This document shows, in pieces, positions 1-6,076 of a stretch of 6,253 nucleotides of DNA. The stretch spans positions 1-6,253 of the forward strand of contig CAADSV010000129.1 of the NCBI GenBank assembly GCA_900751665.1, given 5' to 3'. The notes under the pieces are model-generated. The model made no database searches, was not told where the DNA came from, and was given only the letters and a program-made list of their open reading frames with translations. A program made the position numbers and the translations under genes. Within the stretch, counting starts at the first letter, position 1; the number at the start of each line of letters is the position of its first letter. The DNA is from an uncultured Collinsella sp. (lineage in GTDB: Bacteria > Actinomycetota > Coriobacteriia > Coriobacteriales > Coriobacteriaceae).

Positions 1-428
1 CGGCGCACACCCTCTCCGGTCCCCTCCGTGCCGCCCCGCCGGGGGGCTGCATAAAAGCGGCGGTGGGAGGCCCCGCCGCCATGGCAGCCGCCGCGCTGGT
101 GCAGATGCTCGGCGGCACGCCCGAGCAGGCGCTCGACGCCAGTTCCATCGCGCTGAGTAACCTGCTGGGCCTCGTTTGTGACCCCGTCGGTGGCCTCGTG
201 GAGGTGCCCTGCCAAAACCGCAACGCCATCGGCGTGGCAGCGGCCTTTAGCTCGGCACAACTCGCCCTCGCAGGCATTAAGAGCTTAGTGCCGTTTGACC
301 AGATGGCACATGTCATGCTCTCGGTGGGTCACGCGTTGCCGGCCACGCTGCGCGAGACGGCAAAGGGCGGCATCGCGCAGGCTCCGGCCGCACTTTCGGC
401 CTGTGCAAAATGCGGGGTGTGCGGATAG
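1..428 (+). CDS. sdaA: L-serine dehydratase, iron-sulfur, alpha domain, C-terminal part (5' truncated by window)
   Basis: Deaminates L-serine to pyruvate and ammonia in the cytoplasm using an oxygen-sensitive [4Fe-4S] cluster. The reading frame enters at base 3 and gives 141 residues to TAG at 426-428. The family signature is clear: a Met-Ala-rich helix, then LGGTPEQALDA, then LLGLVCDPVGGLVEVPCQNRN, which carries two of the cluster cysteines (codons 177-179 and 210-212). The usual third cysteine, of the family's GGCQAEVG motif, is probably the GGC at 48-50. Around that cysteine the translation departs from the family consensus (see findings). The protein ends in a C-x2-C-x2-C-G tail. The upstream part is outside the window, so I cannot say whether this is a single-chain enzyme or a separate alpha subunit. 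No start is visible; the GTG at 63 lies inside the conserved domain and is not a credible start. Confidence 0.9.
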   Translation, partial: AHTLSGPLRAAPPGGCIKAAVGGPAAMAAAALVQMLGGTPEQALDASSIALSNLLGLVCDPVGGLVEVPCQNRNAIGVAAAFSSAQLALAGIKSLVPFDQMAHVMLSVGHALPATLRETAKGGIAQAPAALSACAKCGVCG

Positions 429-446
429 CGGCAAAGAACAACTCAA

Positions 447-473
447 AGGTGGGACAAATGTCCCACCTCTTTT
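447..473 (+). terminator. Intrinsic terminator of the serine dehydratase gene
   Basis: A perfect 9-bp inverted repeat (AGGTGGGAC / GTCCCACCT, 447-455 and 460-468) closes an AAAT loop and is followed by CTTTT (469-473). It begins 18 nt after the stop codon of the serine dehydratase and lies before the next promoter, which fits a Rho-independent terminator separating the two transcription units. The T-tract is short but the stem is strong. Confidence 0.85.
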
Positions 474-491
474 GAATGCCACCGTTTCCGT

Positions 492-520
492 ACCACAAAC
501 AGCAGGGCAATCGCTATAAT
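492..520 (+). promoter_or_regulatory. Probable sigma-70 type promoter of the L,D-transpeptidase gene
   Basis: There is a perfect TATAAT -10 hexamer at 515-520. At 17-bp spacing the -35 position (492-497, ACCACA) matches TTGACA at only three of six bases, and no extended -10 TG is present. Transcription would begin near 527, leaving a leader of about 50 nt. The -10 call is good because it is exact and sits between a terminator and a gene start. The -35 is weak. Confidence 0.65.
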
Positions 521-562
521 GCAAGCCCAGTAAAAACACGATGAACCGCAAGGCGAAAATCG

Positions 563-567
563 AAGGA
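563..567 (+). promoter_or_regulatory. Ribosome binding site choosing the second ATG
   Basis: AAGGA (within CGAAGGAC) lies 1 nt before the ATG at 569 but 10 nt before the in-frame ATG at 578. One nucleotide is too close for initiation, so the downstream ATG is preferred, although 10 nt is at the long end of normal spacing. Confidence 0.6.
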
Positions 568-577
568 CATGCATACG

Positions 578-2311
578 ATGTCGCAAAACGATCGAACTCA
601 ACTGATTCCCGATCCGCAGCAGCCGAGCAGGCACACCGGCGGCGTTCAGTCGCCGCGTCCTATCGCGCCGAGCCACGGTCAGCAGCGTGGTGCGGCAAAC
701 GCTTCTCAACGCCCGAACCAACAGCGACAGCAGCGTCAACAACGTCAGCAGCGCCAGGCAAACGGCAATGCGCCCAAGCAGCCCCCCACGCACGCTCGAG
801 GCGATCGCGGCCCCGCGCGCAAGCCCGCCGAGAACAATAAGTCGGGCAAAAAGACGACGCTCTTTGTCGTCCTTGGTCTAATCGTCATTGTCTATATCGT
901 AGGCGTCGTAGCGTTTTCGCAGGTAGCCTACCCCAACACCACCATCGCCGGCGTCGACGTCTCGTTCTCCAACGCTTCGTCTGCCGCCACCAAGGTTAAC
1001 TCGGCATGGAAGCACTATAAGCTCACCGTGACAGGAGATGACTTTAGCTGGACCTATCAGCCCGAGTCCGATGAACCCATCGTCGACGGTGAAGCTGCTG
1101 CAAAAGAAATCATCAACCACAACGAAGCCTTTGTATGGCCGGTCCGCCTTGTGGAATCCTTAAGCGGCAAGACCAAAACAACCGCCACCTCCAACGAAGT
1201 CGATCTTGATCAAGACGTCGACCTGTCCATGCTCTCCGATACCTTTGACCAAAAGAAGTTTGAGGAGGACCTGGGCGCCGCTATCGACGAGTTTAACGAG
1301 GGGCGTTCGGGCACGTTCGAGGCCAATAGCTCCTCTGACGAGCAGGCCGGCAAGTTTACCGTCGAGAAGGCGCGCTCCAACGAAAAAATCAACCGCGAGC
1401 ATGTCATTAAGTATGCCGAGCTCGAGCTTGCCTCGCTGGCCGAGACCGTAGATCTTTCCAAGCTCGGCAACGATGCCTATGAACCGCTCAACGGAACGCT
1501 GACCGATGATCAGATTCAGGCCGCATGCGATGCCGCCAACAACTTCCTGGGCGTCAACGTGACCCTCAAGCTCAACGGCGAGGATGCCGGAAAGGTCGAC
1601 GGCAGCTCCGTGTTGCAGTGGATCAGCTTTGCCGATCCGGCCAACCCCACGCTCGATACGTCGCAGATCAGTAGCTGGGCAGCCGAACTCGCCAACGGCT
1701 TTAATACCGTGGGCTCCACTCGTTGGTGGACGCGCGCCGATGGCAAGCAGTGCGCCGTCGAAGGCGGCGACTTTGGTTGGTCCATCGACAGCAGCTCGCT
1801 CGCCAAGCAGGTCGAGGACGCCATTAACAACAAGCAGACCGGCGAAATCGAGATCAAGTACTCCCAGAAGGCCGACACCTTTACCGCAAAGGGAGAGCCC
1901 GACTGGAAGGCATACATCGATGTCGATCTGTCCGAGCAGCACGCTCGCTACTACGACGAGAACGGCAATATCGTGTGGGAGGCCAACTTTATTTCCGGCA
2001 AACCGGGCGAAGACGCCACCCCCGAGGGCGTGTGGCAGATCAACAGCAACGACGGTGGCAGCACCCTGATCGGAGCCAAGGACCCCGAGACCGGTAAGCC
2101 CAAATACGAGAGCCCGGTGAGCTACTGGATGCCTTTTGAGGGCAACATGATCGGCTTCCACGATGCCACCTGGCAAAACGACAAGAGCTTCGATAATGCC
2201 GAGTCGTACAAGTGGTGCGGCAGCCACGGTTGCATCAACCTGCGCCTGGCAGACGCCAAGGCACTTCACGACTGCATCAAAGTCGGCCTGTGCGTGGTTG
2301 TCCACTCGTAG
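578..2311 (+). CDS. Membrane-anchored L,D-transpeptidase (YkuD domain) with putative peptidoglycan-binding modules
   Basis: Probably forms or edits L,D-crosslinks in peptidoglycan, or attaches ligands to it, on the outer face of the membrane. From the ATG at 578 it has 577 residues. Residues 1-92 form a low-complexity cytoplasmic tail rich in Q, R, P and N with a QQR repeat, ending in KSGKK. A single transmembrane helix follows at about 93-113 (FVVLGLIVIVYIVGVVAF core). Residues about 120-430 resemble the VanW-associated/PG_binding_4 type of extracytoplasmic module, called by general pattern only. The YkuD catalytic domain occupies about 445-577, with IGFHD (His528) and the signature SHGCINLRL, containing His550 and catalytic Cys552 (codon 2231-2233). 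An extra cysteine (547) sits five residues before the catalytic one, and others lie at 566 and 572. Without a cleavage site the protein should remain a type II membrane protein. It has its own promoter and appears monocistronic. The ATG at 569 would add three residues. Confidence 0.92.
   Translation: MSQNDRTQLIPDPQQPSRHTGGVQSPRPIAPSHGQQRGAANASQRPNQQRQQRQQRQQRQANGNAPKQPPTHARGDRGPARKPAENNKSGKKTTLFVVLGLIVIVYIVGVVAFSQVAYPNTTIAGVDVSFSNASSAATKVNSAWKHYKLTVTGDDFSWTYQPESDEPIVDGEAAAKEIINHNEAFVWPVRLVESLSGKTKTTATSNEVDLDQDVDLSMLSDTFDQKKFEEDLGAAIDEFNEGRSGTFEANSSSDEQAGKFTVEKARSNEKINREHVIKYAELELASLAETVDLSKLGNDAYEPLNGTLTDDQIQAACDAANNFLGVNVTLKLNGEDAGKVDGSSVLQWISFADPANPTLDTSQISSWAAELANGFNTVGSTRWWTRADGKQCAVEGGDFGWSIDSSSLAKQVEDAINNKQTGEIEIKYSQKADTFTAKGEPDWKAYIDVDLSEQHARYYDENGNIVWEANFISGKPGEDATPEGVWQINSNDGGSTLIGAKDPETGKPKYESPVSYWMPFEGNMIGFHDATWQNDKSFDNAESYKWCGSHGCINLRLADAKALHDCIKVGLCVVVHS
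719..754 (+). repeat. Tandem 9-nt repeat encoding (Gln-Gln-Arg)x4
   Basis: Four in-frame copies of a CAR-CAR-CGN unit (caacagcga, cagcagcgt, caacaacgt, cagcagcgc) encode QQR repeated four times, followed by one more Gln, in the cytoplasmic tail of the L,D-transpeptidase. The copies differ at third codon positions while the amino acids stay identical. This suggests the peptide is maintained, or that the expansion is not recent. Confidence 0.9.
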
Positions 2312-2380
2312 TGCAACGCGCGCATTCCTACAACATGGAGCTGCTGCGACCAATCTAACAGTTCCGAAAGAAACCGTCCC

Positions 2381-2408
2381 ATGCGCCCGCCCCAACCGGT
2401 GGGCGCAT
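2381..2408 (+). terminator. GC-rich stem-loop between the transpeptidase gene and the exporter operon (terminator or leader structure)
   Basis: An 11-bp stem (2381-2391 with 2398-2408, including one G-U pair) closes a CCAACC loop. The 8-bp outer part, ATGCGCCC / GGGCGCAT, is perfect. It starts 70 nt after the transpeptidase stop and ends 23 nt before the exporter ribosome site. The following bases (ATACTTATC) are not a proper T-tract, so a standard intrinsic terminator is uncertain. Alternatives are a partial read-through terminator or a structure in the 5' leader of the exporter mRNA. Confidence 0.5.
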
Positions 2409-2431
2409 ATACTTATCGAGGTACTTTCTAT

Positions 2432-2438
2432 AAAGGAG
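2432..2438 (+). promoter_or_regulatory. Ribosome binding site setting the start of the adaptor gene
   Basis: AAAGGAG is followed by 5 nt and then ATG at 2444. An in-frame ATG also exists at 2381, but it lies inside the stem-loop and has no purine-rich site before it (upstream is AAACCGTCCC). The start at 2444 is therefore strongly preferred. Confidence 0.88.
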
Positions 2439-2443
2439 ACGCT

Positions 2444-3880
2444 ATGCCGAATGTCCCCACGACCACCCCGGGCCCGGATGATACCGAGCGCACGCCCGAA
2501 GATGTCACCGAAACGATTCCTCTGATTACAAACGTACATGCCGATAAGCAGAGCGGACGCGCGAACGATGCGACCGAGATTTCCGATGAAGAGGCATATG
2601 CCAAGCTCAAGGCAAAACGTGCCGAACGTCGACGCAAAAAGCTCATCCGACGCGGCATTGCGGCCGGCGTCGTGGCCGCCATTGTGCTCATCGCCGTTGT
2701 CGTGACCTTAGCCATCAACGCACGGCCCGTAGGCAACAACGGGCCGGTGACCGACATGGTGACCGAAGGCACGTTTACCACAACGGTCGAGGCGAAAGGC
2801 CAGCTCAAACCCATTTCGTCCTCAGTGGTCTCCCCTTCTGTCGACGGCACGGTCGATTCTATCAACGTGCAGGCAGGCCAATCCGTCAACGAGGGCGACG
2901 TGCTTATGACCATTAAAAACGACGAGCTCGATCGCAACGTTGCCGAGGCGCAACGTGCAGTTACAGCCGCTCAAGAAGACCTCGCCAACGCGCAGAAAGC
3001 CGCAGCTGCCGCGCAGGCCACCCCAACGACGGACGTCGAGGGAGCTTCCGCAGCGGCTGGCGTCTCCGCCGCATCAGCGAACACGAACGCCGTATCGGCC
3101 GCGCAGCGTAGCCTCGCATCAGCCCAGGCAAACCTCGACCAGGCGAACGCCAAGGCCTCCAGTCGCACGGTCACGGCCCCGAGCTCGGGTAGCATCGTGG
3201 AGCTCAATGCCAAAGTGGGCGCCACGGTTACAGGCGGCATGATCATGGGTGAAAGCGACACGAGCGGCGGCAAGCAGTGCATGCAGATCGCCGACCTGTC
3301 CAAGATGAAGGTGACCGTACAGGTGGGCGAAAAGGACATCGCCAAGATCGCCGTTGGGCAGAGCGCCAACGTCACGTATCCCGCGTTTCCCGATATCGTG
3401 AGCCAGGGCACCGTCACGGCTATCGCGTCGGTGGCAAACTCCGACGCCGTCAACGGTGGCGGCGGCAGCGTAACCTTTAACGTCGACATTCTCATTGAGG
3501 CGCCCGACGCGCGCCTGAAGCCGGGCATGACGGCCGAGGTATCGGTGGTGACCGAGCAGCTCGACGATGTGGTGATGGTGTCGACGATGGCGCTCATGAC
3601 CGAAGACGGCGAACACTATTACGTCAACGTGGCGACTGATGACGAAGGCAAGCAAACCCGTCGCGTGAAGGTGACCGTCGTGACGCAAAACGGCAACGAA
3701 GCCGTAGTCGGTAAGACACAGGTCAAGCGCGACGACCAGGGCAACGAGATCAACCCCAACGTGCCGGTTACCAAGCTGCGCGATGGCGACACCCTCGTCA
3801 TGGACACCGGAGCGGACGCAACGGCTGACGGCGGCTACAGCGCGGATTCGGGCAGCATGTCTGCCGACGAGGGTATGTAA
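2444..3880 (+). CDS. Periplasmic-adaptor/membrane-fusion protein of a MacAB/YknXYZ-type ABC exporter
   Basis: This is the adaptor (HlyD/MacA/YknX family) that assembles with the ATPase and permease encoded next. It has 478 residues. Residues 1-55 are an acidic cytoplasmic N-terminus, about 56-70 a strongly basic stretch (KAKRAERRRKKLIRR), and 71-92 a single transmembrane helix. Residues about 124-158 are the first half of a lipoyl-like domain, with the typical SPSVDGTVDSINVQAGQSV pattern. About 161-240 form an Ala/Gln-rich helical hairpin, interrupted by a Ser/Ala/Thr-rich tip around 193-215. About 241-265 complete the lipoyl-like domain (VTAPSSGSIVEL). About 281-370 look like the beta-barrel domain (LKPGMTAEVSV at its end), followed by a membrane-proximal domain and an acidic Gly/Ser tail. 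The hairpin is short, as expected where no TolC partner is needed. The gene overlaps the ATPase gene by 1 nt (TAATG). Confidence 0.92.
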   Translation: MPNVPTTTPGPDDTERTPEDVTETIPLITNVHADKQSGRANDATEISDEEAYAKLKAKRAERRRKKLIRRGIAAGVVAAIVLIAVVVTLAINARPVGNNGPVTDMVTEGTFTTTVEAKGQLKPISSSVVSPSVDGTVDSINVQAGQSVNEGDVLMTIKNDELDRNVAEAQRAVTAAQEDLANAQKAAAAAQATPTTDVEGASAAAGVSAASANTNAVSAAQRSLASAQANLDQANAKASSRTVTAPSSGSIVELNAKVGATVTGGMIMGESDTSGGKQCMQIADLSKMKVTVQVGEKDIAKIAVGQSANVTYPAFPDIVSQGTVTAIASVANSDAVNGGGGSVTFNVDILIEAPDARLKPGMTAEVSVVTEQLDDVVMVSTMALMTEDGEHYYVNVATDDEGKQTRRVKVTVVTQNGNEAVVGKTQVKRDDQGNEINPNVPVTKLRDGDTLVMDTGADATADGGYSADSGSMSADEGM

Positions 3881-4653
3881 TGCGTCCCGTTATCGACATC
3901 CGCAACGTGCACCGCATCTTTGAGAGCGAGGCCGGCTGCGCCCACATCCTGCATAACGTGAGCCTGGCGGTAGATTCCGGCGAGTTCGTCGCCATTACCG
4001 GCCCTTCGGGCTCGGGCAAGTCAACGCTCATGAACATCCTGGGCTGCCTGGACAAACCGACGGCGGGCGACTATTACCTGCAAGGGCTCAACGTGGCCGA
4101 GCTCGATGATGACGAGCTCACCGAAGTCCGCGCCCTGAGCATTGGCTTTGTCTTTCAGAGCTTCAACCTGCTGCCGCGCCTGTCGGTTATCGAAAACGTG
4201 ATGCTGCCGCTGGCCTACACCAATGTGCCCCGTAGCCAGCGCGAAATGCGCGCCGTGCACGCGCTGCAGGCTGTCACGCTGCCCGTCGACCACTGGGACC
4301 ACCGCATATCCGAGCTCTCGGGCGGCCAGATGCAGCGCGTCGCCATCGCGCGCGCCCTCGTCAATGACCCGCCCATCATTCTGGCCGACGAGCCGACGGG
4401 AAACCTGGACTCCGCTACCGGAGCGCTTGTGATGGAGACCTTCCATAAGCTCCAGAAGCGTGGCAAAACCATCGTGCTTATCACACACGACCCCGGCATC
4501 GCCGCCGAGGCCGACCGTGCCGTGACCATCCGCGACGGTCGCATTCACGACGGCGCGTATATTCCACATGCACCGCGGACCCTGCGCAGCGCCGTAGATA
4601 GCCTGCCCATGATTTCCGCCTCCGCCAACCCGCCGAAAGGAGTGGTGGCATGA
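3880..4653 (+). CDS. ABC transporter ATP-binding protein, MacB/LolD/YknY type
   Basis: This cytoplasmic ATPase powers the exporter. It has 257 residues and every catalytic motif: Walker A GPSGSGKST at 41-49, Q-loop Gln93 in VFQSFNLLPRLSVIENV, signature LSGGQ at 146-150, Walker B IILADEP with Glu171, D-loop GNLD at 174-177, and switch His203. The FNLLPRLSV-type Q-loop and ADEPTGNLDS are characteristic of the MacB/LolD/FtsE group rather than of importers. A tail of about 35 residues after RDGRIHDG is longer than in minimal members of the group and has no motif I recognise. Translation probably initiates from GAGGG (3869-3873), 6 nt before the ATG. The gene overlaps its upstream neighbour by 1 nt and its downstream neighbour by 4 nt, implying translational coupling. 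In E. coli MacB this domain is fused to the permease; here it is separate, as in Bacillus YknY. Confidence 0.97.
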   Translation: MRPVIDIRNVHRIFESEAGCAHILHNVSLAVDSGEFVAITGPSGSGKSTLMNILGCLDKPTAGDYYLQGLNVAELDDDELTEVRALSIGFVFQSFNLLPRLSVIENVMLPLAYTNVPRSQREMRAVHALQAVTLPVDHWDHRISELSGGQMQRVAIARALVNDPPIILADEPTGNLDSATGALVMETFHKLQKRGKTIVLITHDPGIAAEADRAVTIRDGRIHDGAYIPHAPRTLRSAVDSLPMISASANPPKGVVA

Positions 4654-5864
4654 GCGCCCGCGATCTCATCCAGGAAGCCCTTCACTCGCTCGAAGCCAAC
4701 AAGGGTCGCAGCCTGCTCACCATCCTGGGCATTGTCATTGGCATCGCCTCGGTAATCGCCATGACTTCGCTCATCGGCGGCATCCAAAACAGCCTGGTCA
4801 ACAGTCTGGGTCTCAATGCGGCACGCATGGTGCAAATCTATTCGTCGCAAGAACTCACCGAGTCGGACATCGAGAAGCTTCAAAAACTGGTGCCGCAGAT
4901 AGAGCAGATCGGCATTGTCGACAGCGCGTATACCGAGTACAAGACCGGCGATATAAGCTATACCGTCATGGCACAAGGTGTCGATAGCGACATGCTCGAC
5001 GCCGTGGGGGCCAGCAAGCTCGTTGCGGGGCGCACCTATTCCCAGGCCGAGTCCCAGTCAGGCTCGCGCGTGGCGCTCATCAGCCGCAACGGCGCCGATC
5101 AGCTTTACGGCAACGAACAGGATGCGCTGGGGAAAACCATCATGGTGTCCAACGGCGAGGTGCAGATTGTAGGCGTGATAGATGGTGGCAACGACTCCAT
5201 GGGCTCGCTCACGCTGTATATGCCACGCGAAACCATCTCCGGCCTGTTTGGTGACGAGAATCCTTCATTTCCCAGCGTGACGGCACTCGCCGCCGAAGGC
5301 GCGGACATGGATAAGCTCTGCAAGACCATCGAGTCCAAGGTGCGCGCGATGAAGGGCATCGCGGACGATGATGAGTACGACAGCGTATCGGCGACCTCCA
5401 TGAAAAGCGCCATCGATGCGCTCAACTCCTTTATGGGCGCGTTCTCGCTCATCATGGGTGCTGTCGCCAGCATCTCGCTACTTGTCGGCGGTATCGGCAT
5501 TATGAATATGATGCTTACCAACGTAACGGAGCGCATCCGCGAGATCGGCATCCGCCGCGCTCTGGGCGCAAGTCGTCGCGATATCACCGCGCAGTTTTTG
5601 GCCGAATCCTCGGCGCTGTGCGTCACCGGCGGACTGCTAGGTGTCCTGATTGGCTATCTGCTGGCATGGGGCCTCGCGATGTTTGCCTCCGGATCCGGGA
5701 TTCTTGGCGAGCTCGGTGCCAGCGGGCAAATCACACCGAGTTTTTCAATCGCCACCGTGCTGCTGGCCTTCGCCGTCTCCGTCGGAATCGGCGTAATCTT
5801 TGGCTACTACCCCGCTCGCCGCGCGGCAAAGCTCGACCCGGTGGAGTGCCTACGCTACCAGTAA
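4650..5864 (+). CDS. ABC transporter permease, MacB/FtsX type (YknZ-like)
   Basis: This is the membrane subunit of the exporter. Its 404 residues have the standard four-helix MacB layout. After a short amphipathic N-terminus ending in the conserved NKGRSLLTILGIVIGIASV, TM1 runs about 21-43. A large extracytoplasmic MacB-type core domain occupies about 46-258, TM2 about 262-290, TM3 about 317-345 and TM4 about 364-386. The FtsX motif NVTERIREIGIRRALGASRR (291-310) after TM2 and the terminal YYPARRAAKLDPVECLRY are both textbook for the family. It is expected to work as a dimer by mechanotransmission, moving substrate from the outer leaflet or outer face rather than through a channel from the cytosol. 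The start ATG lies in ATGA, overlapping the ATPase stop, with AAAGGAG (4636-4642) 7 nt upstream. The substrate cannot be told from sequence; antimicrobial-peptide protection is known for YknWXYZ in B. subtilis. Confidence 0.96.
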   Translation: MSARDLIQEALHSLEANKGRSLLTILGIVIGIASVIAMTSLIGGIQNSLVNSLGLNAARMVQIYSSQELTESDIEKLQKLVPQIEQIGIVDSAYTEYKTGDISYTVMAQGVDSDMLDAVGASKLVAGRTYSQAESQSGSRVALISRNGADQLYGNEQDALGKTIMVSNGEVQIVGVIDGGNDSMGSLTLYMPRETISGLFGDENPSFPSVTALAAEGADMDKLCKTIESKVRAMKGIADDDEYDSVSATSMKSAIDALNSFMGAFSLIMGAVASISLLVGGIGIMNMMLTNVTERIREIGIRRALGASRRDITAQFLAESSALCVTGGLLGVLIGYLLAWGLAMFASGSGILGELGASGQITPSFSIATVLLAFAVSVGIGVIFGYYPARRAAKLDPVECLRYQ

Positions 5865-5872
5865 GCCACCAC

Positions 5873-5948
5873 CAACAAGTTGCGGTGAATTAGGGACTGG
5901 ATATGCTATCTAGCAGCAAAACAGACACTATTTCACCGCAACTTATTG
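5873..5948. repeat. 76-nt long inverted repeat in convergent intergenic region (REP/MITE-like or bidirectional terminator)
   Basis: Arms 5873-5889 and 5932-5948 pair over 17 positions with one mismatch; the inner 13 bp (AAGTTGCGGTGAA / TTCACCGCAACTT, 5877-5889 and 5932-5944) is perfect. Pairing continues inward imperfectly (TAGGGACTG against CAGACACTA, two mismatches) to a small apical hairpin, TGCT-ATCT-AGCA (5904-5915). The whole element can therefore fold into one long hairpin on either strand. It lies between convergent genes, starting 8 nt after the permease stop. No good T-tract follows on either strand, so simple terminator function is doubtful. A dispersed palindromic element is the main alternative, but no second copy occurs in this window. 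Confidence 0.75.
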
Positions 5949-6027
5949 AAGGGCTGCTTACGCCAGTTCCGGGCGTCGTCCTCGAGCTATTGGCGGATGA
6001 CGGTCTTGTACGGTTCGAGCTTGCCCG

Positions 6028-6076
6028 AGGCGCTTCTCCTCGCTGGCGGGAGGGCGCGCAGGCGCGGCGAGCGCCT
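6028..6076. repeat. GC-rich imperfect inverted repeat at the 3' end of the cbiJ gene
   Basis: AGGCGCT (6028-6034) and AGCGCCT (6070-6076) are perfect 7-nt complements separated by 35 very GC-rich nt. Inside, GAGCG/CGCTC-type segments allow alternative pairing. On the minus strand the structure begins at the stop codon of the cobalamin gene, so it may be part of a transcription end. No T-tract follows, and at this GC content short inverted repeats are common. Confidence 0.3.

Noticed and set aside
719..754. Short tandem repeats as a possible CRISPR or other array
   Set aside because: The units are 9 nt, contiguous, in frame and without spacers; they are a coding QQR repeat.
2429..2434. TATAAA as a -10 box for the exporter operon
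   Set aside because: It overlaps the ribosome binding site. Transcription would start at about the start codon, and no -35 is present at suitable spacing.
2381..2443. N-terminal extension of the adaptor protein from the ATG at 2381
   Set aside because: The ATG lies within a strong stem-loop without a Shine-Dalgarno sequence, whereas AAAGGAG is ideally spaced before the ATG at 2444.
1160..2539. 459-codon open frame antisense to the transpeptidase gene
   Set aside because: It is the complementary shadow of a well-supported gene, with no recognisable domain and no ribosome site; long antisense frames are expected at this GC content.
5741..5750. T-run (GAGTTTTTCA region) near the permease 3' end as a terminator
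   Set aside because: It lies inside the conserved permease coding sequence and no stem precedes it.
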